A DNA stretch of 64,000 bases, taken from contig PNNB01000001.1 in NCBI GenBank assembly GCA_013823985.1, forward strand, positions 214,274 to 278,273. Direction: 5' to 3'. Shown one piece after another: positions 37,270-46,375 of the stretch; positions within the stretch are counted from its first letter, which is position 1, and each line of letters opens with the position of its first letter. The notes under the pieces were generated by a model that saw only the letters and a program-made list of their open reading frames with translations, had not been told where the DNA came from and searched no databases. The translations under genes were made by a program, and so were the position numbers. This stretch comes from Sphingopyxis sp. (GTDB lineage Bacteria; Pseudomonadota; Alphaproteobacteria; Sphingomonadales; Sphingomonadaceae).

Positions 37270-38064
37270 ATGTCCGCATTATCCGACAAGAGGGCGATGC
37301 GGTTGGTGCTCAAAATAGCGAAGCCAGTGTTTGACTATGCGCTGCCCGAACGCTGTCCTTCCTGCGGCGCGATATCGACCGACGGAACCAATTTTTGCGC
37401 CGGATGCTGGTTACAAATCCGGTTTCTCAATCCTCCCTGGTGCGAAAGCTGCGCGCTTCCTTTCGACTATGAACGATCCGCCGGCGCGCGTTGTGCCGCT
37501 TGTCTGGCCGACCCACCCCGGCACGACGGCATCCGCGCCGCCGTTGCCTATGATAGCTTGACCCGCACGATCGCCCTGCGCCTCAAATATGGCGGCAGGA
37601 TAGGGCTTGCCAAATTGATTGCCCGCCATCTGGCCCGTCATCTGCCAGCCGACCGCACCGGTGTGATTGTGGTGCCCGTGCCGTTACACTGGACGCGGCT
37701 ATGGTCGCGCAGTTTTAACCAGTCGGCATTGATTGCGCAGGAACTCGCCCGGCTCGGCGGGCTGGGCTATGCCCCCGACATGCTTTTGCGCACGAAGCGG
37801 ACCCCTAGTTTGCGGAGGCTTTCCGCAAAAGAGCGACGCAAGGCAGTCGCAAAGGTATTTCGAACCAATCCGGCCAAGGCGCATCTGCTGTCCGGCAAGA
37901 GGATCATTCTGGTCGACGATGTTTTGACGACAGGCGCGACAAGCGACGGGTGCATCAAGACGTTGAAAAAGGCTGGTGCCAGTTGGGTGCAACTCTTCTG
38001 CTGGGCGCGCGCCTTGCGGGATGATGGGCACGCAACGCCCATATTTGACGCGGGTGATGCTTGA
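37270..38064 (+). CDS. comF: ComF family phosphoribosyltransferase-fold protein
   Basis: About 264 residues. A cysteine-rich zinc region ('CPSCGAISTDGTNFCAGC', then 'CESC' and 'CAAC') precedes a phosphoribosyltransferase domain ending in 'IILVDDVLTTGATSDG', the PRPP loop. ComF is needed for DNA uptake in naturally competent bacteria, but is widely conserved. The start is uncertain: ATG 37270 is used; ATG 37297 nine codons later is possible. The longer open frame to 37027 lies antisense to the methyltransferase gene and is not likely coding. Confidence 0.87.
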   Translation: MSALSDKRAMRLVLKIAKPVFDYALPERCPSCGAISTDGTNFCAGCWLQIRFLNPPWCESCALPFDYERSAGARCAACLADPPRHDGIRAAVAYDSLTRTIALRLKYGGRIGLAKLIARHLARHLPADRTGVIVVPVPLHWTRLWSRSFNQSALIAQELARLGGLGYAPDMLLRTKRTPSLRRLSAKERRKAVAKVFRTNPAKAHLLSGKRIILVDDVLTTGATSDGCIKTLKKAGASWVQLFCWARALRDDGHATPIFDAGDA

Positions 38065-38095
38065 CTTGGCAGCACAGGCACACCATTTCAGCTGT

Positions 38096-38365
38096 ATGAC
38101 AGCAAAAGTTGAAATCTACACCAAATTCGGCTGCCCCTATTGCGTGCGGGCGAAGCACCTGCTCGAAACCAAGGGCGTGGCGTATAGCGAATATGACGTG
38201 ACCATGGGTGGCGCAAAGCGTGAAGAAATGGTCGCGCGCGCACCCGGCGCCCGGACCGTGCCGCAGATTTTCATAAATGATGTTGCAATCGGAGGTAGCG
38301 ATGACCTTCGGTCGCTGGATTATGAAGGCAAGCTGGACTCGTTGCTTGCCGTTGCGGGCAATTAA
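38096..38365 (+). CDS. grxC: Glutaredoxin 3
   Basis: 89 residues. Redox motif Cys13-Pro-Tyr-Cys16 ('KFGCPYCVRAK'), cis-proline loop 'TVPQIFIND' and glutathione-binding 'IGGSDDL' are present. It reduces protein disulfides and mixed disulfides using glutathione. The gene follows comF by 31 bp and precedes a DUF1178 gene by 6 bp, a gene order common in alphaproteobacteria. Confidence 0.95.
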   Translation: MTAKVEIYTKFGCPYCVRAKHLLETKGVAYSEYDVTMGGAKREEMVARAPGARTVPQIFINDVAIGGSDDLRSLDYEGKLDSLLAVAGN

Positions 38366-38371
38366 CACCGC

Positions 38372-38860
38372 ATGATCGCTTTTGATTTGAAGTGCGGCTC
38401 CGGCCATAGCTTTGAAGGCTGGTTCGCATCGTCACAGGACTTTGATGCGCAAAAGTCGAGTGGGCAGATTGTCTGCCCGCTTTGCAACACCGCCAATGTT
38501 GAAAAGGCGTTGTCTGTCCCAAATGTCGGACGCAAATCGAATCAAGGAAGCAACCTGCCAGCCGAACGACCCGTCACCGCTGAACCGGTGACTGGCGAAG
38601 TGATGAACGCACCGGCCTTGTCCCTCGCCATGGTGGAGATGATGCAGAAACTGGCGGTGGCTCAAACCGAAATGTTGAAAGAATCCCAGTGGGTCGGCCG
38701 CGATTTCGCCGATACCGCACGCGCGATCCATTATGGGGAAGAGGCTGACCGGCTCATCCACGGCGAAACCAGCGCCGACGAAGCTGTCGCACTTGCCGAA
38801 GAAGGCATCGCGGTCGCGCCTCTGCCCTTTCCTGTGGTGCCACCTTCGGCAAAAAATTGA
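38372..38860 (+). CDS. DUF1178 family protein
   Basis: 162 residues. The N-terminus 'MIAFDLKCGSGHSFEGWF' with Cys8, followed by Cys35-x-x-Cys38 ('VCPLCNT'), is the DUF1178 putative zinc ribbon. 'EESQWVGRDFADTARAIHYGEE'-type residues occur in the C-terminal half ('WVGRDFADTARAIHYGE'). Function unknown; it is consistently linked with grxC. Confidence 0.85.
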   Translation: MIAFDLKCGSGHSFEGWFASSQDFDAQKSSGQIVCPLCNTANVEKALSVPNVGRKSNQGSNLPAERPVTAEPVTGEVMNAPALSLAMVEMMQKLAVAQTEMLKESQWVGRDFADTARAIHYGEEADRLIHGETSADEAVALAEEGIAVAPLPFPVVPPSAKN

Positions 38861-38895
38861 CCCGTCAAAATCGCACAGCTATGGAAAGCCCCGGC

Positions 38896-38972
38896 GCACC
38901 CATAGCTCAGCAGGATAGAGCATCAGATTCCTAATCTGGGGGCCACTGGTTCGAATCCAGTTGGGTGCACCA
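38896..38972 (+). tRNA. tRNA-Arg (anticodon CCT)
   Basis: A complete cloverleaf is visible. The acceptor stem GCACCCA pairs with TGGGTGC, followed by an A discriminator and encoded CCA. The anticodon stem TCAGA/TCTGG encloses the loop TTCCTAA, so the anticodon is CCT, reading AGG. The T arm contains GGTTCGAATCC. The gene lies in an intergenic gap after DUF1178. tRNA-Arg(CCT) genes are frequent integration sites, but no integrase lies adjacent here. Confidence 0.96.
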
Positions 38973-39121
38973 AAATTATATCATCATATTCTTAGATGGC
39001 CCGCCACTTCGTGCACAAAATTTCGGGCATCATGGGAGTGAAATTTACCGGTGAATAATATCTGGTATTAATGCGGGCGAGATTCAGGTCCTGCTGAAAA
39101 TTCCCAGTTTATATGTCACGC

Positions 39122-39385
39122 TCAGCGCAATTGGCTGTCTTTACTGCCGCGTCGGTTGAAGGTTGAGTGCGAAACCTGAGCGTCCCGGGCGGACTGGCAT
39201 GTAACGCATGTCCGCACGCCCGGTAAAACATCTCGACGCCGCTGGGGAATAGGAGCGCCGCAGTCATCGCAGAACTCGGCTGACTCGCCGGTTGGCAAAT
39301 GCGCACGGGCACCTAGAACGGCGTCTTTGACGGTATCGTCTATCTGGTCCTGTATCGCGCCATCGCGCGTCCAACCGCCGGCCAT
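39122..39385 (-). CDS. YbiI-like DksA/TraR zinc-finger protein
   Basis: 87 residues. Four cysteines (Cys39, Cys42, Cys60, Cys63) form the DksA/TraR C4 finger in 'FCDDCGAPIPQRRR' and 'RTCVTCQ'. The N-terminal 'MAGGWTRDGAIQDQIDDTV' and C-terminal 'FNRRGSKDSQLR' match the E. coli YbiI ends closely. Short TraR-like proteins act in the RNA polymerase secondary channel. Its own targets are unknown. It is isolated, between the tRNA and a small hypothetical gene. Confidence 0.85.
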   Translation of the reverse strand: MAGGWTRDGAIQDQIDDTVKDAVLGARAHLPTGESAEFCDDCGAPIPQRRRDVLPGVRTCVTCQSARDAQVSHSTFNRRGSKDSQLR

Positions 39386-39473
39386 ATCTTCTTTCCTTTG
39401 ACGTTAAACAGCCGCACCGCGCCTGCGGACAATGATAGCGGTCCCTAAATTGTGGTCAACTATAGTGCCGGTT

Positions 39474-39707
39474 TCAACGACTGCCATGATTTGAAGCATC
39501 GGCACCTTTGCCTTCGGGCGGAGGGGATGCGGCCGGGAATTTTCCACCGCCTCCCTGCGGGTCGCTATCATAATCTTCGGGATCGCCGCTGCCGCCTGCA
39601 CCTGATCCGCTGCCCGCAATATCACCCACACTCGCTTTGGCGCGTGTGCCTCTATTTGCCTCAGCCGTGCGGTCGTCGGGAATTGAGCTTCGCTTTACAA
39701 TCGCCAT
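39474..39707 (-). CDS. Small hypothetical protein with Gly-rich tail
   Basis: 77 residues, not recognised. A strong ribosome-binding site (CAGGAGGACTTCC) precedes the ATG at 39707, which supports translation. The N-terminus 'MAIVKRSSIPDDRTAEANRG' is basic and hydrophilic, followed by Gly/Ser/Asp-rich low complexity, ending 'SPPPEGKGADASNHGSR'. No membrane segment. It might be a stress-type small protein (general-stress genes surround it), but this is a guess. Confidence 0.5.
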   Translation of the reverse strand: MAIVKRSSIPDDRTAEANRGTRAKASVGDIAGSGSGAGGSGDPEDYDSDPQGGGGKFPAASPPPEGKGADASNHGSR

Positions 39708-39847
39708 GGAAGTCCTCCTGAAACAGTCGTCATGTTCAATTGCTGGGCGCGAAGAAGGTTCCATCATGGCGCCGCGATGAACGTGCGTCGGTTTGTAATT
39801 CTGCTTTCCCTTTGGAACCTTCCGTCAAACATTTGCGTTCCAGGTTC

Positions 39848-40957
39848 GTGCTGCAAGATACTATCAATATTCGAGAAAACTCTGTTCCGACGGCCGTTAT
39901 TGCTAACCCGCAGGAAGCAGCGGAATTTGCGGGGCTGTGTTACATAAGTGACGACCAACCCGGCGTCCGGCGGAAAAAACGTGGGAAGGGTTTTACCTAT
40001 GCCCTCCCAAACGGAGAGCGTTTGACATGCCCCGACACATTGGCGCGCATCCGAAAGCTCGCCATCCCGCCCGCATATACTCAGGTGTGGATATGTCCAA
40101 AAGCTGACGGCCATATTCAGGCCACTGGCCGCGACGCAAAAGGGCGCAAGCAGTATCGCTATCATACGCTATTCCGTGAAATAAGGGACGGGTCCAAGTT
40201 CGACCATATGTTGGAGTTCGCTCGCGCTCTTCCTGATATCCGCATGGAGGTGGAAAACCACTTGGCCTTGCGGGGGTTGCCGCGTGAAAAAGTGCTCGCG
40301 ACGATTGTCCATTTGCTGGAATCGACACTCATCCGGGTTGGCAACGCGCATTACGCGAAACAGAATAAAAGTTTCGGTCTGACCACGCTCCAAAATCGGC
40401 ATGTCGCAGTCACCGGGGACCAGCTCCGTTTCCAGTTCAAGGGGAAGAGCGGCAAACAATGGCGTCTGAATATCCGCGATCGTCGCATCGCGAAAATCGT
40501 ACGGGCTATTCAGGAGCTCCCCGGCCAGCAGCTTTTTCAATATGCCGACGAAGACGGTGTGCTGCGCGAAATATCGTCCGGCGATATCAACGACTATCTC
40601 AAGGCGATATCCGGCACCGATATTACGGCCAAAGATTTCCGGACTTGGACCGGGACAGTTTCCGCTGCGATCATTTTGACGGGGTTTGCAGATACACAGA
40701 GCAAGTCCGAAGCACAGCGCAATCTGCGGGCCGCTATCGAAGAAGTGTCTGCCCAATTGGGCAACACACCCACAATCTGCCGCAAAAGCTACATCCACCC
40801 CGACATAATTGGCGGTTATCTGGATCGCACGCTGACCGCCGAAGCGTTAAAGGCTGCGCTGGGCAGAAGCCGTCGCGGCAAGGGGATGTTGAGCCAGGAA
40901 GAGCTACGCGTTCTGCACTTTCTCGAGACACGCACGGCAACAGCGAACGCGCGCTAA
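39848..40957 (+). CDS. Type IB DNA topoisomerase (poxvirus/bacterial type)
   Basis: 369 residues if the GTG at 39848 is used. The start is uncertain; the frame stays open to a TTG at 39740. Conserved features: 'RYHTLFREIRDGSKFDHM', 'STLIRVGNAHYAKQNKSFGLTTL' (active-site Arg) and 'CRKSYIHPDIIG' with the nucleophile Tyr315. These enzymes relax DNA supercoils and are found in a minority of bacteria, often in stress-resistance clusters. It abuts the convergent glycosylase gene base to base. Confidence 0.88.
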   Translation: MLQDTINIRENSVPTAVIANPQEAAEFAGLCYISDDQPGVRRKKRGKGFTYALPNGERLTCPDTLARIRKLAIPPAYTQVWICPKADGHIQATGRDAKGRKQYRYHTLFREIRDGSKFDHMLEFARALPDIRMEVENHLALRGLPREKVLATIVHLLESTLIRVGNAHYAKQNKSFGLTTLQNRHVAVTGDQLRFQFKGKSGKQWRLNIRDRRIAKIVRAIQELPGQQLFQYADEDGVLREISSGDINDYLKAISGTDITAKDFRTWTGTVSAAIILTGFADTQSKSEAQRNLRAAIEEVSAQLGNTPTICRKSYIHPDIIGGYLDRTLTAEALKAALGRSRRGKGMLSQEELRVLHFLETRTATANAR

Positions 40958-41497
40958 CTATCGCCCATAGCGCTTTAGCACGCTCCACTTTTGAAGCTTT
41001 GATCCAAAGGCGAGAGTGTAGGCAGGGCTGCTCGATGGCAGCGCCAAAACGGCTAGATGCGAAAATTTCTGCCCATCTTTCATGGCTATTTTGAACGCCG
41101 TACCTCCGTTGAAAGCCACAGCCTTCAACTCGGGCAATTGTTCAAGCAGCCGGGAAAGATCATTGGCCTCGGACAGTCGCAACTGACCGTCGAGACTGCC
41201 TTCGCGCTCCGCCTGTGCCACCACGTCCCATAGGGCAATACCCATGTCCTTAAGCGCGGCCATACGGGCGTCATATTCCAACTGTCGCAGGTTGCTGTGG
41301 AAGATGGAGTCGAGCAAATCCCAAAACTGGTTGCGGGGATGCGCATAATATTGCTGCCGCGCCAGCGACTGCTCTCCCGGGAGACTGCCGAGAATGAGAA
41401 GTTTGGCATCAGGCGCAAAAACGGGAGGCAGACAGGCTTTCAAAATTTTCCACCAAATACGGTTTGAACGCTGTGATCCAGCATAGCGGCGGAACAT
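40958..41497 (-). CDS. Hypoxanthine-DNA glycosylase (uracil-DNA glycosylase superfamily)
   Basis: 179 residues. '[30 protein letters not shown]' (split here at the two motifs LGSLPGEQS and [10 protein letters not shown]) is the family 6 (HDG, TIGR04274) signature. The C-terminus has 'LPSSSPAYT', the motif II loop. It removes deaminated adenine (hypoxanthine) from DNA. The start is uncertain within the first ~20 codons. Divergent from katE by 129 bp. Confidence 0.8.
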   Translation of the reverse strand: MFRRYAGSQRSNRIWWKILKACLPPVFAPDAKLLILGSLPGEQSLARQQYYAHPRNQFWDLLDSIFHSNLRQLEYDARMAALKDMGIALWDVVAQAEREGSLDGQLRLSEANDLSRLLEQLPELKAVAFNGGTAFKIAMKDGQKFSHLAVLALPSSSPAYTLAFGSKLQKWSVLKRYGR

Positions 41498-41564
41498 GGC
41501 GTATCACCCGATGTTCCGTCCGGCCCATATCACATCATACGCTTCGCCAAAGGGGGAAAGGCGA

Positions 41565-41589
41565 GGAACTTAGAGTGCGGCGTTGTGTT
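41565..41589 (+). promoter_or_regulatory. Candidate EcfG-type general-stress promoter of katE
   Basis: GGAAC at 41565-41569, 16 bases, then TGTT at 41586-41589. This resembles the alphaproteobacterial EcfG/SigT promoter (GGAAC-N16/17-CGTT); the last element differs in one base. It is 38 bp before the katE ATG. Catalases are known EcfG targets in several alphaproteobacteria, which supports the reading. Confidence 0.5.
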
Positions 41590-41626
41590 TGCCTTGCTCA
41601 CCTTCTTACAGAGCCCGGAGATTATC

Positions 41627-43747
41627 ATGGCATCGCGTACCCCAACCAAAAAGTCCCCCGGCAAAAATTCCGGCTCATCCGATATCAAGATGGAGCAGGG
41701 TAATGGAGGCGAAACACATCAGACCGTTGACGCATCGTCGGACAACTATCTGACGACAAACCATGGAATGCCCATCTCCGATAACCAGAATAGTTTGAAG
41801 GCAGGTGCACGCGGGCCCACCTTGCTGGAAGATTTTGTTCTGCGTGAGAAAGTATTCCATTTCGATCATGAACGTATACCCGAGCGTATCGTCCACGCGC
41901 GCGGTTCTGGCGCTCACGGCTATTTCGAATGCACCGCCGACATAAGTGATCTCAGCAAAGCCAGTCTGTTTTCCGAAGTTGGCAAGCGCACGCCGTTATT
42001 TGCCCGCTTCTCAACCGTTGCTGGCGGCGCGGGGTCGGTGGATACACCTCGCGATGTCCGCGGTTTCGCTGTCAAATTCTACACCGATCAGGGTAATTGG
42101 GATCTGGTTGGAAACAATATACCGGTGTTCTTCATCCAGGACGCGATAAAGTTTCCGGACTTGATCCACAGCGTGAAGATGGAAGCCGATCGCGGCTATC
42201 CGCAAGCGGCGTCCGCACATGACACCTTTTGGGATTTCATATCGCTGATGCCCGAGTCCACGCATATGATCATGTGGGCCATGTCGGACCGGACACTGCC
42301 GCGCAGTTTGCGGATGATGGAGGGCTTTGGTGTCCACAGCTTTCGTTTGGTCAACAGCGCGGGCGTCTCGACCTTCGTCAAATTTCACTGGAAACCGGTT
42401 TTGGGGATGCAATCGACTTGCTGGGATGAAGCGGTCAAGACCGCCGGTGCCGATCCGGACTTTCATCGCCGTGACCTGTTTGAGGCAATCGACAGCGGCG
42501 CGTTTCCCGAATGGGAACTGGGTATCCAGACCTTTGACGAGGAATGGGCGCAGAAGCAGCCTTATGATGTGCTGGACGCCACCAAGCTTATCCCCGAAGA
42601 GGATATCCCCGTCCGGGTGATCGGCAAAATGGTGCTCGACAGGAACGTCGATAATTTCTTCGCCGAAACAGAACAGGCCGCGTTTCTACCGACCAACATT
42701 GTGCCGGGCATCGACTTTTCAAACGATCCCTTGTTGCAGGGACGTCTGTTCAGCTATCTGGATACGCAAAAGTCGCGCCTGGGTACGACGAACTTTCACC
42801 AAATCCCTATAAACGCCCCGAAATGCCCGATGCAGAATTTTCAGCGCGACGGGATGATGCAGACACATGTTCCCACCGGCCGGGCGAATTACGAACCCAA
42901 TAGTCTGGACCAAGCCGGGGAAGCACCGGGGCCGCGCGAGGCTCCTGCAATCGGCTTTTCGAGCTTTCCCGAAAATGCGGAGCGGAACGATCCATCGGAA
43001 AAGCTTCGTATCCGGTCGGAGTTGTTCCAGGATCATTACAGCCAAGCGGCTCTCTTTTATCAATCCCAGACAGAAAATGAGCAGGCCCATATCGCGTCGG
43101 CCTTGGTGTTCGAATTGTCGAAAGTCGGGCTCGAACATATTCGCACGCGCACCCTTTCGCGGTTGCGTAACGTAGACGAAGAGCTCGCCGCGCGCGTCGC
43201 GGATGGTCTGGCCATGGAATTGCCCGAAAAGGCTCCGGCCGCTTCACCGGTGTTCGCAATGGATAAATCCGATGCCCTGTCGATCCAGAAAAATGCCAAG
43301 ACGCTATTGCAGGGGCGCAAGATAGGTATCTTGTTCTCCGACGGCTCTGATGCCGGATTGATCAGCAAGATCAAATCCGACGCGGAAAAAGCCGGCGCTC
43401 AGGTGATGCTGATTGCTCCCAAGGTCGGCGGCATTGCGGTATCCAAGGGCGTGCTGAAAGCGGATGGGCAGCTGGCCGGTTCGCCATCGGTGTTGCTGGA
43501 TGCAATTGCGCTTGTTCTCACACAAGAAGCAGCCGAAAAACTGACGAAAGATGGTGCTGCGGTCGACTTTGTAAAAGACGCCTTTGGCCATCTGAAAGCG
43601 ATCGGACATAGCGAAGGCGCAAAGCCATTGATGGATAAGGCCGGAGTTGAACCGGACGAAGGTGTGGTCGAGCTTGGAGAAGACTTCATCGCCGCAGCAG
43701 CGCGCCGCTTCTATGACCGGGAACTGAAGGTCCGCGATCTGGCGTAG
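41627..43747 (+). CDS. katE: Large-subunit catalase (HPII type)
   Basis: 706 residues, the length of large clade 2 catalases. Active-site His90 lies in '[15 protein letters not shown]'; the proximal Tyr motif is '[15 protein letters not shown]'. The last 150 residues form the flavodoxin/DJ-1-like domain that marks this class ('[19 protein letters not shown]'). It decomposes hydrogen peroxide. The ATG at 41627 has CGGAG six bases upstream. A strong intrinsic terminator follows. Confidence 0.95.
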   Translation: MASRTPTKKSPGKNSGSSDIKMEQGNGGETHQTVDASSDNYLTTNHGMPISDNQNSLKAGARGPTLLEDFVLREKVFHFDHERIPERIVHARGSGAHGYFECTADISDLSKASLFSEVGKRTPLFARFSTVAGGAGSVDTPRDVRGFAVKFYTDQGNWDLVGNNIPVFFIQDAIKFPDLIHSVKMEADRGYPQAASAHDTFWDFISLMPESTHMIMWAMSDRTLPRSLRMMEGFGVHSFRLVNSAGVSTFVKFHWKPVLGMQSTCWDEAVKTAGADPDFHRRDLFEAIDSGAFPEWELGIQTFDEEWAQKQPYDVLDATKLIPEEDIPVRVIGKMVLDRNVDNFFAETEQAAFLPTNIVPGIDFSNDPLLQGRLFSYLDTQKSRLGTTNFHQIPINAPKCPMQNFQRDGMMQTHVPTGRANYEPNSLDQAGEAPGPREAPAIGFSSFPENAERNDPSEKLRIRSELFQDHYSQAALFYQSQTENEQAHIASALVFELSKVGLEHIRTRTLSRLRNVDEELAARVADGLAMELPEKAPAASPVFAMDKSDALSIQKNAKTLLQGRKIGILFSDGSDAGLISKIKSDAEKAGAQVMLIAPKVGGIAVSKGVLKADGQLAGSPSVLLDAIALVLTQEAAEKLTKDGAAVDFVKDAFGHLKAIGHSEGAKPLMDKAGVEPDEGVVELGEDFIAAAARRFYDRELKVRDLA

Positions 43748-43761
43748 GCACTAACGATCAG

Positions 43762-43803
43762 GGCGGCGTTGCAGTGGTGCCGTCACTTAGCTGCAACGCC
43801 GCC
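43762..43803 (+). terminator. Intrinsic terminator after katE
   Basis: GGCGGCGTTGCAG pairs perfectly with CTGCAACGCCGCC (13 bp, 16-base loop) and is followed by TTTAAT. It starts 14 bp after the katE stop. Confidence 0.88.
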
Positions 43804-43931
43804 TTTAATCGACCAGCCCGCGCAAATTCTTCCAAATCGCGCTCGTCAGAAACTGAATTTAATGCGATATGAAACCCTGAAAATTCTCCCCGGCAGACCC
43901 CGCGCTGTCGGACTGCTCAGGGGACCCGCCG

Positions 43932-45554
43932 ATGGAAAATATCGCCGAAGATTTAGCAACCATGCGGCGGACACCGCTACATCCCGAACATGTCGCGGCG
44001 ATGCGCGAAATTGGATATTCCAAGACGTACAAAAAAGGCGACTATCTCGCCCGGATTGGTGAGCCGATTGATCGCTTTGTATATATCGAAGACGGTGAGG
44101 TCGAAGTGGTCCATATGGTCACTGAGCAGCGCTTACTTGCGTCGACCCTTGGCCCCACGCAGTTTATGGGCGAGATCGCTTTTCTGAACGGAGGCGTTTT
44201 CACATTGCCGCTGCGTGCGGCGCAAGATACCCGCACCTTGGAAGTCCCGCGCGAGGCGATGCTGAGCCTGATGTCCAATATCCCCGAAATGTCGGACATC
44301 GTCATTTCGGTTCTGGCAGCGCGGAGACGGCGGCAGGTCGAAGCCGAAAATGGTGCGCTTATTCTGATCGGCGCTGACCAGGATCCGAAAATCCAGCGGA
44401 TCGCGAGCTTCGCTTCGCGCAACAAAATCCCTTTTGTTTCTTATGATCTCGATAGCGAGGAAGCGCAGGAAAGCGCGAATAGCTGCAATATCGGCACCGC
44501 CCATCCGGCTGTCATATTCGGCAAGGAACGCTATCTCGAAAACCCGACACCCAAAGAGGTCGCCCGGCTGCTGGGACTGCGGCAGGATATTCCCGAAGGG
44601 ATGAACGCCGACTTGCTTATCGTCGGAGGTGGGCCGGCGGGCGTTGCGGCGGCGGTTTATGCGGGGGCGGAGGGCATCAAGGCTCTGGTGATCGACGAGC
44701 TTGCCATTGGTGGACAAGCAGGAACATCCAGCCGCATCGAAAACTATATGGGTTTCCCGACAGGGATATCAGGCGCCGATCTTGTCTGGCGCGGACAGAT
44801 CCAGGCGATGAAATTCGGGACCTGCTTTTCAGTGCCGAACCAGGCAACCCACGTGGAAAAACAGGCCGATGGCCGTTTCTGCGTCACGCTCGACGACGGC
44901 CAAAACATCTGTGTGCGCTCCATTTTGATCGCGACAGGAGTGCAATATCAACGGCTGCCGCTCGGCCGGCTTGACCATTTTGAAGGGGCAGGGGTCTATT
45001 ATGCCGCGACGGACATGGAGGCGCGTTTTTGCCGCACAAGGGACGCTGCCATAATCGGCGGCGGAAACAGCGCTGGCCAAGCCGCCATGTTTCTCAGCCG
45101 CAGCGCAAACCATGTCCATGTGCTGGTAAGGGGCGACAGTCTGGCGGCATCGATGTCCGATTATCTCAGCAGCCGTCTCGAAGCGGATCCGAAAATCACG
45201 ATCCACTATAATTGTAAAGTCGGCGAACTTCATGGCGAGAACGGCCTCACACACATCACGCTGAGCGAAGGCGAGAATTGCCGTTCGCTCGATGTTGGCG
45301 CATTATTCATCATGGTCGGTGCGGCGCCCAACACCGGCTGGCTGTCCGGACTGGTAGAACTGGACAACAAAGGTTTCGTCAAATGCGGTGGCAATCCGGA
45401 TGGTTCGCCTTATGCGACGTCGCAGCCCGGTATTTTTGCAGTTGGGGACGTGCGTTCCGGCTCCGTCAAACGGGTCGCCTCGGCCGTTGGCGAAGGTTCG
45501 GTGGTGATCTCCGAAGTGTGGCGATATCTCGACGCAATGTCAGATGGAAATTGA
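43932..45554 (+). CDS. Fused cNMP-binding / glutaredoxin-like / thioredoxin-reductase-like flavoprotein
   Basis: 540 residues in three parts. Residues ~25-135 are a cyclic-nucleotide-binding fold ('GDYLARIGEPIDRFVYIEDGEVEV', 'MGEIAFLNGG'). Residues ~140-215 look like a thioredoxin/glutaredoxin fold without a CxxC ('NKIPFVSYDLDSEEA', 'HPAVIFGKERYLENPTP'). Residues ~225-540 are a thioredoxin-reductase-like flavoprotein with FAD motif GGGPAG at 232-237 and NAD(P) motif GGGNSAG at 376-382. Where thioredoxin reductase has CATC there is only Cys367 ('ARFCRTR'), so it cannot reduce thioredoxin by the normal dithiol route. It follows katE beyond a terminator, which suggests its own promoter. Confidence 0.82.
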   Translation: MENIAEDLATMRRTPLHPEHVAAMREIGYSKTYKKGDYLARIGEPIDRFVYIEDGEVEVVHMVTEQRLLASTLGPTQFMGEIAFLNGGVFTLPLRAAQDTRTLEVPREAMLSLMSNIPEMSDIVISVLAARRRRQVEAENGALILIGADQDPKIQRIASFASRNKIPFVSYDLDSEEAQESANSCNIGTAHPAVIFGKERYLENPTPKEVARLLGLRQDIPEGMNADLLIVGGGPAGVAAAVYAGAEGIKALVIDELAIGGQAGTSSRIENYMGFPTGISGADLVWRGQIQAMKFGTCFSVPNQATHVEKQADGRFCVTLDDGQNICVRSILIATGVQYQRLPLGRLDHFEGAGVYYAATDMEARFCRTRDAAIIGGGNSAGQAAMFLSRSANHVHVLVRGDSLAASMSDYLSSRLEADPKITIHYNCKVGELHGENGLTHITLSEGENCRSLDVGALFIMVGAAPNTGWLSGLVELDNKGFVKCGGNPDGSPYATSQPGIFAVGDVRSGSVKRVASAVGEGSVVISEVWRYLDAMSDGN

Positions 45555-45739
45555 CGCGCGGGGGACGAGCGTCGCCGACCTTTGGCATGTCTCGTCCCGC
45601 AAAATGCCGGTCCACGATTTGCCCCGAAAAATCGACATCAAAAAAGTAAGATGAGAGGAAACCTTGTGGGCCGAGCCGTGTTAGTGCTCGGGAATGCTCT
45701 GCGCGATGCGGGCCGGCCAACATAAAGGAATGACCTCGC

Positions 45740-46375
45740 ATGGCGGATAACTTGAAATTTGGCCCCACACGTCGGACTGTGATCGCGGCGGGAGCCGTTT
45801 CGGCTGCGGCAACATCGATCCCTGCCTATGCGCGGCCCCCACAATTGCCCGCGAAAGCACCTACGGTGATGCCGGTGAGCATGGAAGTGAACGGCAAAAC
45901 CCAGCGGATGGAACTGGATAGCAGAACCACTCTTCTCGACACTTTGCGGGAACATTTGAAGCTGACAGGCACGAAAAAGGGCTGCGACCACGGTCAGTGC
46001 GGCGCGTGCACCGTTATTGTGAATGGCAAAAGGATCAATTCGTGTCTGAGCCTAGCGGTCCAGCATCAGGGCGACAAAGTGACGACAATTGAAGGGCTCG
46101 GTTCGCCGGACAATTTGCATGCGATGCAAGCCGCGTTCATCAAACATGATGGTTACCAATGCGGCTATTGTACGCCGGGGCAAATATGCTCAGCCGTGGC
46201 GGTTCTGGATGAAATAAGGGCTGGAATCCCGAGCCACGCGCAAGAGGATATCACGAAAGCACCAAAGCCGTCGAACATGGAGCTGCGCGAACGTATGAGC
46301 GGCAATATCTGCCGCTGTGGTGCCTATTCGAACATTGCCGACGCAATGGCCGAAGTCGCGGGAGGCACAGCATGA
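45740..46375 (+). CDS. paoA: Aldehyde oxidoreductase iron-sulfur subunit PaoA (YagT)
   Basis: 211 residues. A twin-arginine signal ('[16 protein letters not shown]', Arg11-Arg12) exports the folded complex to the periplasm. The plant-type [2Fe-2S] cluster uses Cys82, Cys87, Cys90 and Cys102 ('[12 protein letters not shown]'); the second uses Cys141, Cys144, Cys191 and Cys193 ('CGYCTPGQ', 'CRCGAY'). First gene of paoABC; its stop overlaps paoB by four bases. The periplasmic oxidase detoxifies aromatic aldehydes in E. coli. Confidence 0.9.
   Translation: MADNLKFGPTRRTVIAAGAVSAAATSIPAYARPPQLPAKAPTVMPVSMEVNGKTQRMELDSRTTLLDTLREHLKLTGTKKGCDHGQCGACTVIVNGKRINSCLSLAVQHQGDKVTTIEGLGSPDNLHAMQAAFIKHDGYQCGYCTPGQICSAVAVLDEIRAGIPSHAQEDITKAPKPSNMELRERMSGNICRCGAYSNIADAMAEVAGGTA

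Noticed and set aside
38896..39121. Integration site at tRNA-Arg
   Set aside because: No partial tRNA 3'-end duplicate or integrase lies next to it; the integrase at 62539 is 23 kb away with no matching repeat noticed.
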